Shown piece after piece: positions 1-8,004 of a DNA stretch of 64,000 nt (the first letter of the stretch is position 1; every line of letters begins with the position of its first letter). This DNA is from Pseudomonadota bacterium. Lineage in GTDB: Bacteria > Pseudomonadota > Gammaproteobacteria > Burkholderiales > Burkholderiaceae_C. A program made the translations under genes and the position numbers. Below the pieces are notes generated by a model that was given only the letters and a program-made list of their open reading frames with translations, made no database searches and was not told the DNA's origin. The stretch is taken from contig JADFIG010000004.1 in the NCBI GenBank assembly GCA_022566735.1, forward strand, positions 1 to 64,000. Direction: 5' to 3'.

Positions 1-222
1 ACCGGCAAGATGTACCCCCACGGACCGGTTTCCAGCTAGCGCATAAGTGCCGTTCTAGCGCAGTCGTCCAACGCGCTCGTTATGGCACATAGCGGGTGAT
101 CTGGGATGCTCAAGGTACGGGTGGATAGGCTCGGTGGGGGTGGCCGGTGTCGGCATCGGCGTGTCTCGCCGCGAGAGTTGACAGGTCAAGAATCCCCCGG
201 AGCGAAAGAAGGAAGTCACAGC
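1..222. other. Left-edge region without a recognised gene
   Basis: I see no coding sequence that I can defend here. Reading frames continue into it from the following gene, but the better start of that gene is the TTG at 223, so this stretch is probably its upstream region. No tRNA or clear promoter was recognised. Confidence 0.4.
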
Positions 223-1161
223 TTGGCGGAGCGCTTTTTTTATCACAGCTTCCCTCAACGCTCGGAGCGGAACGAGGCTCTGGAAAAAGGTCTCGCGATC
301 CTAGATTCGATCGCGACATCCGGGTTCCTCTTGACTCCAGGGATTACGGAGTGGAGGGAGCCAAGAGAGGGTGGACTATCCGACCCCGTGAGGCTGGCTT
401 CCAAGTCGATCAGCTTCACCGAGCTTGAGTCCGGGGAGCTGTCGCGCCATTCCGAACGGTACGGTCCGTTCGCGATCCAATTCCCGATCCGCAAGCTCTT
501 GGCCCTGGGAGCCCTGCCGGTGATCTATCTACCACCCGCCAGGGCGCAGCGACAAGGTCTCGAGGGAGTGGGTTCGACCTTCCTGTTCCGAGTGGGCGAG
601 ATCCAACGACTCCTCGAGAGACTCGTAACTATCGAAGCCCTCGACCAAGATGACAGGCTCCTTGTGGTTCACGACGGCGACGAGACCACTGAAACCACAA
701 TCACCGTAGGCGCAGCGAAGGAGCTCATCGAGGTCCTGGGGCGGCGGCACCAGCCGGTACAGCAGCTGCTCAACGCGTTGCGTGCCTTTCTGTCGCTGGT
801 TCACATCACGGAAGACATAGAAGGCGAGGACGACGAGCTGAAGCACTACCGGGAACGCGAATGGCGCATCGTCTCAGGTATTGCTGCGCAAGAAAGCGAT
901 ACGACCCGCGACCTCACCGATGAAGAGAAGGACCGCCTTATCGCGCTTGATCGAGACTTCTTTAGCTACGTCGAGGAGTTCCCGACCGGACCGCGGCGAA
1001 GAGTCGACAAATGCCGAATGATGGAGCGACTGGAGAATGAACCGGTCTTGAGCTACGCCAGCCGAGTCATTGTTCCGGCGGATGCCGCCACGAACGCAGC
1101 AAGCTCCTTGGAGGCCGCCGGACTGTCCCTTCAAGTAATCAGTCAGGAGGAGTTTCAATAG
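223..1161 (+). CDS. AbiGi-like abortive-infection (antitoxin family) protein
   Basis: A 312-residue soluble protein that resembles the AbiGi family, the antitoxin half of the AbiGi/AbiGii phage-abortive systems. Family-like signals are the N-terminal FYHSFP segment, the SGFLLTPG segment about 25 residues later, and YGPFAIQF followed by ALPVIYLP near residue 110. The frame stays open upstream to 106, but TTG at 223 is preferred: it has GGAAG seven bases upstream, and the upstream translation is Arg/Gly-rich and unlike the family. The known toxin partner AbiGii (a nucleotidyltransferase) is not visible downstream, and the window edge hides what lies upstream. Base composition matches the left 7 kb, not the right part. 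The family assignment is from remembered motifs only. Confidence 0.55.
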   Translation: MAERFFYHSFPQRSERNEALEKGLAILDSIATSGFLLTPGITEWREPREGGLSDPVRLASKSISFTELESGELSRHSERYGPFAIQFPIRKLLALGALPVIYLPPARAQRQGLEGVGSTFLFRVGEIQRLLERLVTIEALDQDDRLLVVHDGDETTETTITVGAAKELIEVLGRRHQPVQQLLNALRAFLSLVHITEDIEGEDDELKHYREREWRIVSGIAAQESDTTRDLTDEEKDRLIALDRDFFSYVEEFPTGPRRRVDKCRMMERLENEPVLSYASRVIVPADAATNAASSLEAAGLSLQVISQEEFQ

Positions 1162-1795
1162 GCGTCCCCGATCCTTGGACGAGCGCCGAGGTGCCGATCT
1201 CGTGCGGTCTCAGATATGGGCTATTCCGCTACAGAATGTTGCCAGCTCAAGGGGTCATTGCAACACTTCGCCGAGTTTCTCGGATGGTGTCATCCAGTTG
1301 AGGGTTTGTCGAGGGCGACCGTTGAGGGAGTGTGCAGCCTTGTCGAGGTCAGCCTGGGTGAGCTGGCTCGCTTCATGATGGCGGTCATGCGCCGCCGATA
1401 GAATCGGGGTAGATGGACGACAAACTCGACATCCTCAACCCATCGACTAAAACCCTTGCCTGGATCAGCGGCATCATCGCCATATTCTTCACCGGCAACA
1501 AGGGCGTCGGAGTGCCAGGGTAGTTCCCGGTCGCCAGCAGACGCTTCTGCCTCACGTTGAACCACCCGACGGCAATTCCAGAGACAAGATCCACATACTC
1601 ATCGCCCAACTCTTGCACGTGACTGAGGTTCTGCCCGTGAGGGCCACCCACCGATTGGCCGATAAGTAGGCTCGGGGGATCGAGCCGCTACCAGTAGGTG
1701 ACGTAGCCGGACGGCGAGTGAGGCTCGAGCCGTGCTCAGAGGATGAGCCCGTATCCCGGACGGCAGGCACTTCCTGATAGGCGCGCAGTGAGCGA
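1162..1795. other. 634-bp region without a convincing gene
   Basis: Only short frames occur here. A 61-residue frame (1216-1401, plus) and, just behind it, a 36-residue frame (1413-1523, plus; begins MDDKLDIL and contains one hydrophobic stretch GIIAIFF) are the most gene-like, but neither has a good ribosome-binding site or a recognisable relative. Short minus-strand frames overlap them. The region may hold a degraded gene or regulatory DNA; I cannot decide. Confidence 0.35.
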
Positions 1796-2404
1796 GTGAG
1801 AGATATGCGGGCAGACATGACAGGGGTGAATACCCATGTGGCGAGCCGTCGCCGACGTCTGCTCCTGGCCGGGCTTGTCGTCCTTGTCGTCGTTGTGACG
1901 GCGGCAGTCTCGTTGCTCACGCGTTCGACCGCACCGAGCGTCGACGGCTGGTCGACCTACCAGGGAGTCGGCTGGTCAGTCGGTCATCCCCCGGGTTCGT
2001 CGATCCGCCTGCCGCCAGGACATACCGGACCGACAGCGCAGCTGGATACAGCCTTGGTCGTCCTCGACCAGCCGGACTGCGTCATCTCCATCACGCCATT
2101 CTCCAATCCGACGCTTCTGGCTCCATCGAACTATGTGAGTCAGCTTCTCGAACGCGCCCAAGCCGAGGCACAGGTCAGCGGACTGCCCAGAATACGAGTT
2201 GAGTCGAGGCGGGACATCTCGCTGCCTGACGGAGAAGCGTATGAGCTCCGGCATGTCTCACCCGGTGGCCTTGAGATAGTGACATACGTCGTCCTCGGCG
2301 ACATCGGCCTTGCTGTCCAACCGCATTGCACCGAGCCGGGCGACACAGATGCAGCACTCTCCGTCGCCCTCGGCGTTGCAGCTACTGCACGGAGAACCGA
2401 ATGA
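1796..2404 (+). CDS. Membrane-anchored hypothetical protein
   Basis: A 202-residue protein of unknown function. After a short Arg-rich N-terminus (SRRRR) comes one strongly hydrophobic segment of about 20 residues (LLLAGLVVLVVVVTAAVSLL), so it is probably a type II membrane protein with an extracytoplasmic domain of about 160 residues. Two cysteines (DQPDC and PHCTEP) could form a disulfide. The start is GTG at 1796; ATG at 1805 or 1817 would also keep the membrane segment. Its stop overlaps the next gene's start in an ATGA arrangement, so the two are probably translated together, and the product may work with the large secreted protein that follows. I do not recognise the family. Confidence 0.6.
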   Translation: MRDMRADMTGVNTHVASRRRRLLLAGLVVLVVVVTAAVSLLTRSTAPSVDGWSTYQGVGWSVGHPPGSSIRLPPGHTGPTAQLDTALVVLDQPDCVISITPFSNPTLLAPSNYVSQLLERAQAEAQVSGLPRIRVESRRDISLPDGEAYELRHVSPGGLEIVTYVVLGDIGLAVQPHCTEPGDTDAALSVALGVAATARRTE

Positions 2405-5400
2405 GCAGGCGGCCTCTCGCCACCGCCACGGCTGTGGCACTTGGCATCTTCGTGGCGTTGAGTTTGGCGCCGACGGTCAGGGCCCACTGGTTTGGGTATG
2501 ACACGGCTGATGCCACCCACGAAGTGATCGCCGACAACGCTCGAACGGTGATTGCTGAATCGGGCGAGCCTGCCACCGACCTGGTTGCCTTCCTGGCTGA
2601 TTATCGCGCTGATTTCACGGCCGGCCTCCGGGGCGCCGATCTGTTCTTGAACGGCGTCGACTCCATCGACGGACACTGTCTCCAGCCCGCAGTCCGCGAT
2701 TGGGAGGCTGAGAGTTGCCCGGCTGCAACATGGAACGATTTTCCCGAATGGTCCGGAATGGTCTTCGGAGACCACGGATACGATCCCGACCCGGGTTCCG
2801 GCTTGGTGACGAGTGCAGAGCGACTGGGTCCTTTGATTCGCGATGACCTTGTCCGTCAGTTCACCGACTACGAGAGAGCCGGCGACGCGGTCTGCGAGCC
2901 CAAAGATCCTGTCGAGGCTGCGCGGGTTCGGAGAGATCCGGCCGGTTGGTGGCCGACGTACGAGGCGCTCCTCGCCGGTTCTGATCTTCCCTCCTTTTGT
3001 CGTATCGGCAGCCTCTATGAGAGGCTCGGAGGGTCTTCTCCCGAGGACAAGGTTGACGCACTAGCAGCAGCAATCGACGAGGCAGACGCCGCTCAGATGG
3101 CCGCCGCGTTCTACAACCGGTCTGTCTCCGACTATCTCGATGGTGATCTCCGCAGCGCGGCGCGGAACCTCGGTGTGGCGGTCCATCTCGTGCAGGATGT
3201 CTCCAACCCAGAGCACACCTGGGCTGTAGACGACGCAGTGACGTTCTTGTCGCTTCAGGATCATGCAAACGAAGACTGCAGAACTTTCGAAGGGTTCTTC
3301 TGGTCCTGCTACCTCTCATTGAATCCGAGCGAGCTGGATGACATCGATGGCGACTATTCGTCCTTCGGCCCCGAGATCTGGGTTCAGCTGACTGCTCGCG
3401 CCGCTCGCCGGTCGGGCGATCTTGCCCCCGACTCGGTTGCACCACTCGTGGCGAGAATCGCGGTTCGTTCGACGACTGGAATGCTCATGTCGTTCGGAAG
3501 GGACGTCGGGCTTGTTGCCGGTGGGCCCAGTCAGTGGTACTTCGACACACCGGGCCATCGGGAAGGGTGGGTCCCCAACGCCGATATCGCGTTTTCGTCG
3601 GTGGAGGACGACGGCAAACTGAGGCTTGACCCATCGGGTCCGGACCCGTGGATCGAGATCAGCGGCCTCCGACTCGACGCCGACGCCTTCGGCTCGTTGT
3701 CCATGTCGATCGCATCAAATGCCACCGACAAATCCGGCACCTTGTTCTGGAGGCGAGCAGGAGACGCGTCGTTCGACCCGGCCCGCTCCATCCTCTTTGC
3801 CGTGCCGAACGTCGTCGGGGCCGACGGTCAGGCATCTTTCGAAGAGGTGGTGATCCCCCTGGTGAAGAAGGAGGAGTGGTCAGGGGAGATAACAGCCCTT
3901 CGTATCGACCCGACAAACCCGCCCACCGGTGCTGCTAGTGCCGGTGCTGCGTCCGATTCGATCGGAATCGACTGGATCAGGTTCACCCGAGGCTCGGGGA
4001 CGGTGCTCGGGAGCATTGTCGGCGGTTCGGGTGATCTAATCGAGCTTCCCAATCTCTACAGCCAGCGGGACTATCCACACATCGCGCTCGCCGGCGACCC
4101 GGCGCTTCCATTCGATGACTGGGGCTGCGTAGTGACCGACGTCGCAATGGTTCTCAACCACTTCGGCTGGTCTGGCGACCCAGTTTCCCTCAACGAGTGG
4201 CTCACCAACAACGGAGGGTTTGACGGCGACGGGAGCATCAAGTGGGACTCTGCTGCTCCTCTCGCGGATCTCGTCGTCGCTGCATTCACCGACCCGACGC
4301 TCGTGGATTCTGAGCTTGCTGTAGGCAACCCGGTGATCGCGAAGGTGCTGACCCAGTCGAGCGGATATCCATACCACTGGGTCGTCATCGTCGGACGAGA
4401 GGGCTCTTCATACCTCGTGGCTGATCCTTGGACAGGGACGATCCACGACATCAGCGAGCCTGTTGCAGGGCTCGGTACCTACACGATGCTGTCGCAGTTC
4501 CGTGTGTACCGGCCGACGGGCAGTGTGGTGCCGCCCCAGTCTCCAGGTGAGGTTGTCGTGTCTGAGTCGCTTGTTGTGAGTCCCGATAGCACAAGTCCCG
4601 GATCGACCGTGATCGCCACCTTCGCGCTTACGAATACAGGAGGGAGTGACATCACGCTGGATCGCGTTGGCACCGCCGGTCGCGGACCACATGGCGCCGA
4701 CGATATCGAAGACTTTCCTTTCGTCCATAGAGTCGCCATCGCGCCGGGTTCAACGTTCCTCTATCAGGCGTCCCGAACCTTCACCGACCCGGGCTCGTAC
4801 ACGTTCAACGTCTGGGTAGAGGAGGCAGGTCATGGCCGTACGCCACTGCCGCAGCCGGACATCTCAGTGACCGCATCGCTCATGATCGACTCCGGATCGA
4901 CTCCACAAACCGGGCAGCCACCAGCAGAGGCCACCGGTCAGATTGCCTTCGCCGCTCGGAACGACTTCACACACAGCTCTGACATCTATGTGGTAGACGC
5001 GAATGACACCACCCTCAGACGGTTGACTGAGACACCGGAGAACCACTTCTCAACCGATCCTTCCTGGTCACCCGACGGAGCACGCATCGCCTTCCATCGA
5101 TCAACCACGGGTGACGTGTCTGACGGGGAGATCTTCTTGATCAAACCCGATGGGTCCGAGCTCACTCCGCTCACGGATCAGCGACTGGCTCGATACCAAC
5201 CTTCCTGGTCGCCGAACGGGGAGCAGATCGCGTTCGTCGCGGGCCCATACACCGACATCATGGACAGGAGTGACGTGTACGTGATGAACGCCGACGGGAC
5301 CGCGGAAAGGAAGCTGACACAAAACCCACAGAATGTCTTCACGTGGGACCCCGCCTGGTCACCGGATGGGAGGACGATCGCCTTCTCAGAGGGCCGAGAG

Positions 5401-8004
5401 GACGTATCGAGCCCTGACCACGACATCTACCTCATAAACGTCGACGGCAGCGAGAAGAGGAGCCTCCTAGAACACCCGGCAGACGATAAAGAGCCTTCCT
5501 GGTCTCCTAATGGAACACGGATCGCATTTGTGAGCTCGCGAGACGGGAAGCCTGACATCTTTTTGATCAATGCGGACGGCACGGGACTCAGGAAACTCAC
5601 CACCGATCCGACCCTGTCGCCGCAGTCGCCCGTCTGGTCACCCGACGGCCGGCTGATCGCGTTCTCGAGCGGCCCCGACATCTACGTCATCGGCGCCGAC
5701 GGCACGGAGCTGAGGAGACTCATCACCGCTCCGGGCGACTTGGTAATAGGCGGCCTCAGCTGGACGGCCGCGGAAGCGGTCCTGCCCCGGGAACAAGAAG
5801 CACTGGGCCAGATCGTGACCTTCTCGGGTGATGGTCCCGGCCGCTGCGGTGATTTCCTTCTGACGTGGTCGAATCCATCAGCTGCAGATCTTTCCCCCCT
5901 GGGATCAACGGTCGACATCGTCGACAGTCTTGGGAATCTGGTCCTCCAGATCACCGCGGCCGAGTACCTCTACCCCGCATGGTGCGGCGACTTGATCGGC
6001 GATGGGTCTACCGTTCTCGGTTATTCGAGGGAGTGGAAGCCGGCCACCTGCTGTTCCTGGGGAGAGGTCATCCCGATAGAGCCGTTTCCCCGATGGCACA
6101 TCACGGTAGAGGACGCATACGCTCCTGAGCCGGTTCAGCTCGACGACTCGGGTCCGCTTGAATTGATAGGCGTTTCGCCGGTACTCAGATACTGTTGTGG
6201 CTTGCCCGGCTACGTTGCCGTGGGAACGCCTGTCGTGTACGCCTACGACGGCGAGAGGTACGTGGAAGCCACCCGTCGGTACCCCGAGTTCATCCGGGCG
6301 GACCTTGCGCACATCCTCGAGCCTCTTCGTGAGCGCCAAGCCGCGGTCTTCTTCGAGGAGCGGGCCGCTCTGGCACTGTCGGCGTTGGGGGACTACATCC
6401 TGCTCGGCGAAACCCGGGAGGGTCTGATCAAGCTCAAGGCCATCGTGCAGCCCGATGTGGCGGCATGGCTGGACGAGATCGTCGCGGAAGCCGAGGCTCT
6501 GATAAGCCAACATTTCGCAGGGGTTGAGGTGTCTACGCCTGGTCCCACGGTACCGCAATCGCTGCCGCCGGGAGAAAGAGTCTGGGAGCACCTGGGCTTC
6601 GGTTTCGGGAAAGATTCGGCGCCGCTGAACCGGCACCACAAGTACCGGCAGGCAATCGCCTACGCCATCGACAAGCGAAGGATTGCTGCCGAGATCAGTG
6701 GCGCAGTGCCGATCGCCTCCTACGTCGACGCGTTCCTGCCGGCCGTGTCGCAGGGTGCCTGGGCCCAGTATGACTACAACCCGATGAGAGCGCGCCAGCT
6801 CATCTCCGAACTGTGCGCCGAGTTGGGACGCGATTGCGTCGCCGACCCGCTTGAGGTGAATATCGGTTTGGCATGGCTTCCTGAACGGGTGGAGTTGGCT
6901 GATCTCTTGGTGGAGATGCTAAAGAGCGTCGGCTTCGACGTGCGCGTGGTCTTCACTGATTTGGCTATCTTCGTAAATGCTCTCACCGAATATGGCACCG
7001 CCGGTATCGGGGGGTGGGGGTGGGCAGCGTCAGACGACATGGCCACCCTGGTGGCGATTCACGAAGTGTTCGATCCAGCAGCTCCGCCACCGGAGGGCTC
7101 CAACTACTATCACTGGGGGACGCCCGATTCCTTGGTCATCGACGAGCACACGCGTCGCTGGTTGTCGCGCGACCGGGCGCTCGACGAGAGCATGCGCGTG
7201 GTCAACGCCGCCATCCGCGGCTTCATGGCCCAGGCCCGCGTGCGCCTGCAAGACCCTGAGCGCCGCGCCGCGCCGCAGAACCTGCTCGAAGCCATGCTGG
7301 TGGCCGCCGACGCCCCCGACAGCGGCATGAGCGACGAGGACGTGGCCGGCAATGTGTTCACCATGCTGCTGGCCGGCGAGGACACCACCGCCACCAGCCT
7401 GTCGTGGATGACCGAGCAGCTCTGGCGCCACCCGGCCGCCCTGGCCCGCGCCCGTGCCGAGGTGGACGAGGTGCTGGGCGGCCTGGCGCTGGCCGACTGG
7501 ACGCCCGAGCACCTGGCCCGCCTGGACTGGCTGGAGGCCTGCATCCACGAAAGCATGCGCCTCAAGCCGGTGGGGCCCTTCAACCTGGTCGAGGCCTTGA
7601 AGGACACCGAGGTGGTCGGCGTGCCCATCCGCGCCGGCACGCCCGTGCTGCTGGTGATGCGCCACGACACGGTGCGCGACGAGGTCTTCCCGCGCGCGGC
7701 CGAGTTCCTGCCGGAGCGCTGGTTGCCCGAAGGTGAGCCCCTGGCGCCGACCGCTGCCGCCATGTCGGCCAAGAAAGTGTCCATGCCCTTTGGCGCCGGC
7801 CCGCGCATCTGCCCGGGGCGCTTCCTGGCCCTGCTGGAGATCAAGCTGGCCGCGGCCACGCTGCTGCGCCACTTCGACATCGCGGCGGTGGACACGCCCG
7901 ACGGCCAGCCCGCGCAAGAGCACATGGCCCTGACCATGGTGCCCGTGGGCCTGACGATGCGGCTGCGCCCGCGCGACCTCGCACCCTCGCCGCTCAGAGC
8001 ATGA
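2401..8004 (+). CDS. Long chimeric frame: secreted PLC-like/C39-like/propeller protein, then SBP_bac_5 piece, then P450 piece
   Basis: The frame encodes 1867 residues from ATG 2401, which overlaps the previous stop (ATGA). Residues 1-27 are a signal peptide ending before HWFGYD. About 28-400 resembles zinc-dependent phospholipase C/S1-P1 nucleases, with HLVQD and PEH at 262-272. About 400-540 looks like a beta-sandwich. About 545-710 is C39-peptidase-like with possible catalytic Cys576, His659 and Asp675 (DPW). About 740-830 is an Ig/CARDB-like domain. About 844-1120 is a TolB/WD40-like propeller with repeated SWSPDG units. A Cys-rich segment follows. From about residue 1390 the sequence is the C-terminal part of an oligopeptide-binding protein (SBP_bac_5), and from about 1589 it is a cytochrome P450 without its N-terminus. 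Neither of these belongs naturally to the first part, and base composition rises sharply near 7.16 kb. I regard only 2401 to about 6540 as one natural, 3'-incomplete gene. Confidence 0.6.
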   Translation: MSRRPLATATAVALGIFVALSLAPTVRAHWFGYDTADATHEVIADNARTVIAESGEPATDLVAFLADYRADFTAGLRGADLFLNGVDSIDGHCLQPAVRDWEAESCPAATWNDFPEWSGMVFGDHGYDPDPGSGLVTSAERLGPLIRDDLVRQFTDYERAGDAVCEPKDPVEAARVRRDPAGWWPTYEALLAGSDLPSFCRIGSLYERLGGSSPEDKVDALAAAIDEADAAQMAAAFYNRSVSDYLDGDLRSAARNLGVAVHLVQDVSNPEHTWAVDDAVTFLSLQDHANEDCRTFEGFFWSCYLSLNPSELDDIDGDYSSFGPEIWVQLTARAARRSGDLAPDSVAPLVARIAVRSTTGMLMSFGRDVGLVAGGPSQWYFDTPGHREGWVPNADIAFSSVEDDGKLRLDPSGPDPWIEISGLRLDADAFGSLSMSIASNATDKSGTLFWRRAGDASFDPARSILFAVPNVVGADGQASFEEVVIPLVKKEEWSGEITALRIDPTNPPTGAASAGAASDSIGIDWIRFTRGSGTVLGSIVGGSGDLIELPNLYSQRDYPHIALAGDPALPFDDWGCVVTDVAMVLNHFGWSGDPVSLNEWLTNNGGFDGDGSIKWDSAAPLADLVVAAFTDPTLVDSELAVGNPVIAKVLTQSSGYPYHWVVIVGREGSSYLVADPWTGTIHDISEPVAGLGTYTMLSQFRVYRPTGSVVPPQSPGEVVVSESLVVSPDSTSPGSTVIATFALTNTGGSDITLDRVGTAGRGPHGADDIEDFPFVHRVAIAPGSTFLYQASRTFTDPGSYTFNVWVEEAGHGRTPLPQPDISVTASLMIDSGSTPQTGQPPAEATGQIAFAARNDFTHSSDIYVVDANDTTLRRLTETPENHFSTDPSWSPDGARIAFHRSTTGDVSDGEIFLIKPDGSELTPLTDQRLARYQPSWSPNGEQIAFVAGPYTDIMDRSDVYVMNADGTAERKLTQNPQNVFTWDPAWSPDGRTIAFSEGREDVSSPDHDIYLINVDGSEKRSLLEHPADDKEPSWSPNGTRIAFVSSRDGKPDIFLINADGTGLRKLTTDPTLSPQSPVWSPDGRLIAFSSGPDIYVIGADGTELRRLITAPGDLVIGGLSWTAAEAVLPREQEALGQIVTFSGDGPGRCGDFLLTWSNPSAADLSPLGSTVDIVDSLGNLVLQITAAEYLYPAWCGDLIGDGSTVLGYSREWKPATCCSWGEVIPIEPFPRWHITVEDAYAPEPVQLDDSGPLELIGVSPVLRYCCGLPGYVAVGTPVVYAYDGERYVEATRRYPEFIRADLAHILEPLRERQAAVFFEERAALALSALGDYILLGETREGLIKLKAIVQPDVAAWLDEIVAEAEALISQHFAGVEVSTPGPTVPQSLPPGERVWEHLGFGFGKDSAPLNRHHKYRQAIAYAIDKRRIAAEISGAVPIASYVDAFLPAVSQGAWAQYDYNPMRARQLISELCAELGRDCVADPLEVNIGLAWLPERVELADLLVEMLKSVGFDVRVVFTDLAIFVNALTEYGTAGIGGWGWAASDDMATLVAIHEVFDPAAPPPEGSNYYHWGTPDSLVIDEHTRRWLSRDRALDESMRVVNAAIRGFMAQARVRLQDPERRAAPQNLLEAMLVAADAPDSGMSDEDVAGNVFTMLLAGEDTTATSLSWMTEQLWRHPAALARARAEVDEVLGGLALADWTPEHLARLDWLEACIHESMRLKPVGPFNLVEALKDTEVVGVPIRAGTPVLLVMRHDTVRDEVFPRAAEFLPERWLPEGEPLAPTAAAMSAKKVSMPFGAGPRICPGRFLALLEIKLAAATLLRHFDIAAVDTPDGQPAQEHMALTMVPVGLTMRLRPRDLAPSPLRA
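6530..6575. other. Possible first junction: secreted protein to SBP_bac_5 fragment
   Basis: Upstream codons read as a helical segment of the secreted protein (ALISQHFAG). After a Pro/Thr/Ser-rich stretch, the reading turns directly into the middle of a solute-binding protein (VWEHLGFGFG, then YRQAIAYAIDKRRI). The signal peptide and first half expected of an SBP_bac_5 protein are missing. No composition jump is evident, so the two pieces could come from the same or related genomes. Confidence 0.4.
7150..7190. other. Junction between the two genomes in the window
   Basis: Left of this point the text reads as SBP_bac_5 (NYYHWGTPDS, then VIDEHTRRW); right of it as a P450 (RALDESMRVVNAAI onward). 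By eye, GC rises from about 60% to about 70% and third codon positions become almost always G or C. All genes to the right are of betaproteobacterial type. No insertion sequence, tRNA, integrase or target-site duplication is visible at the join. Confidence 0.75.
7160..8004 (+). pseudogene. Cytochrome P450, C-terminal fragment
   Basis: About 280 residues of a P450 monooxygenase (usual length 400-470), with the N-terminal third missing because of the junction at about 7.16 kb. Visible hallmarks are the I-helix oxygen-binding motif AGEDTT (coded near 7372), the ExxR motif ESMR (near 7549) and the heme-binding loop FGAGPRICPGR, whose Cys is coded at 7810-7812. The substrate cannot be inferred. 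The 3' end overlaps the end of the convergent kup gene by 11 bases, so this end is genuine and belongs to the right-hand genome. If the junction is an assembly artefact, the complete gene exists in the real genome. Confidence 0.8.

Noticed and set aside
1413-1523. Small frame of 36 residues with a hydrophobic stretch
   Set aside because: No ribosome-binding site and no recognisable relative; it may be a chance frame in a gene-poor region. Mentioned only within the gap entry.
1385-1651. Minus-strand frame of 88 residues in the left gap
   Set aside because: It overlaps other equally long frames, shows no domain or start signal, and its composition is not gene-like.
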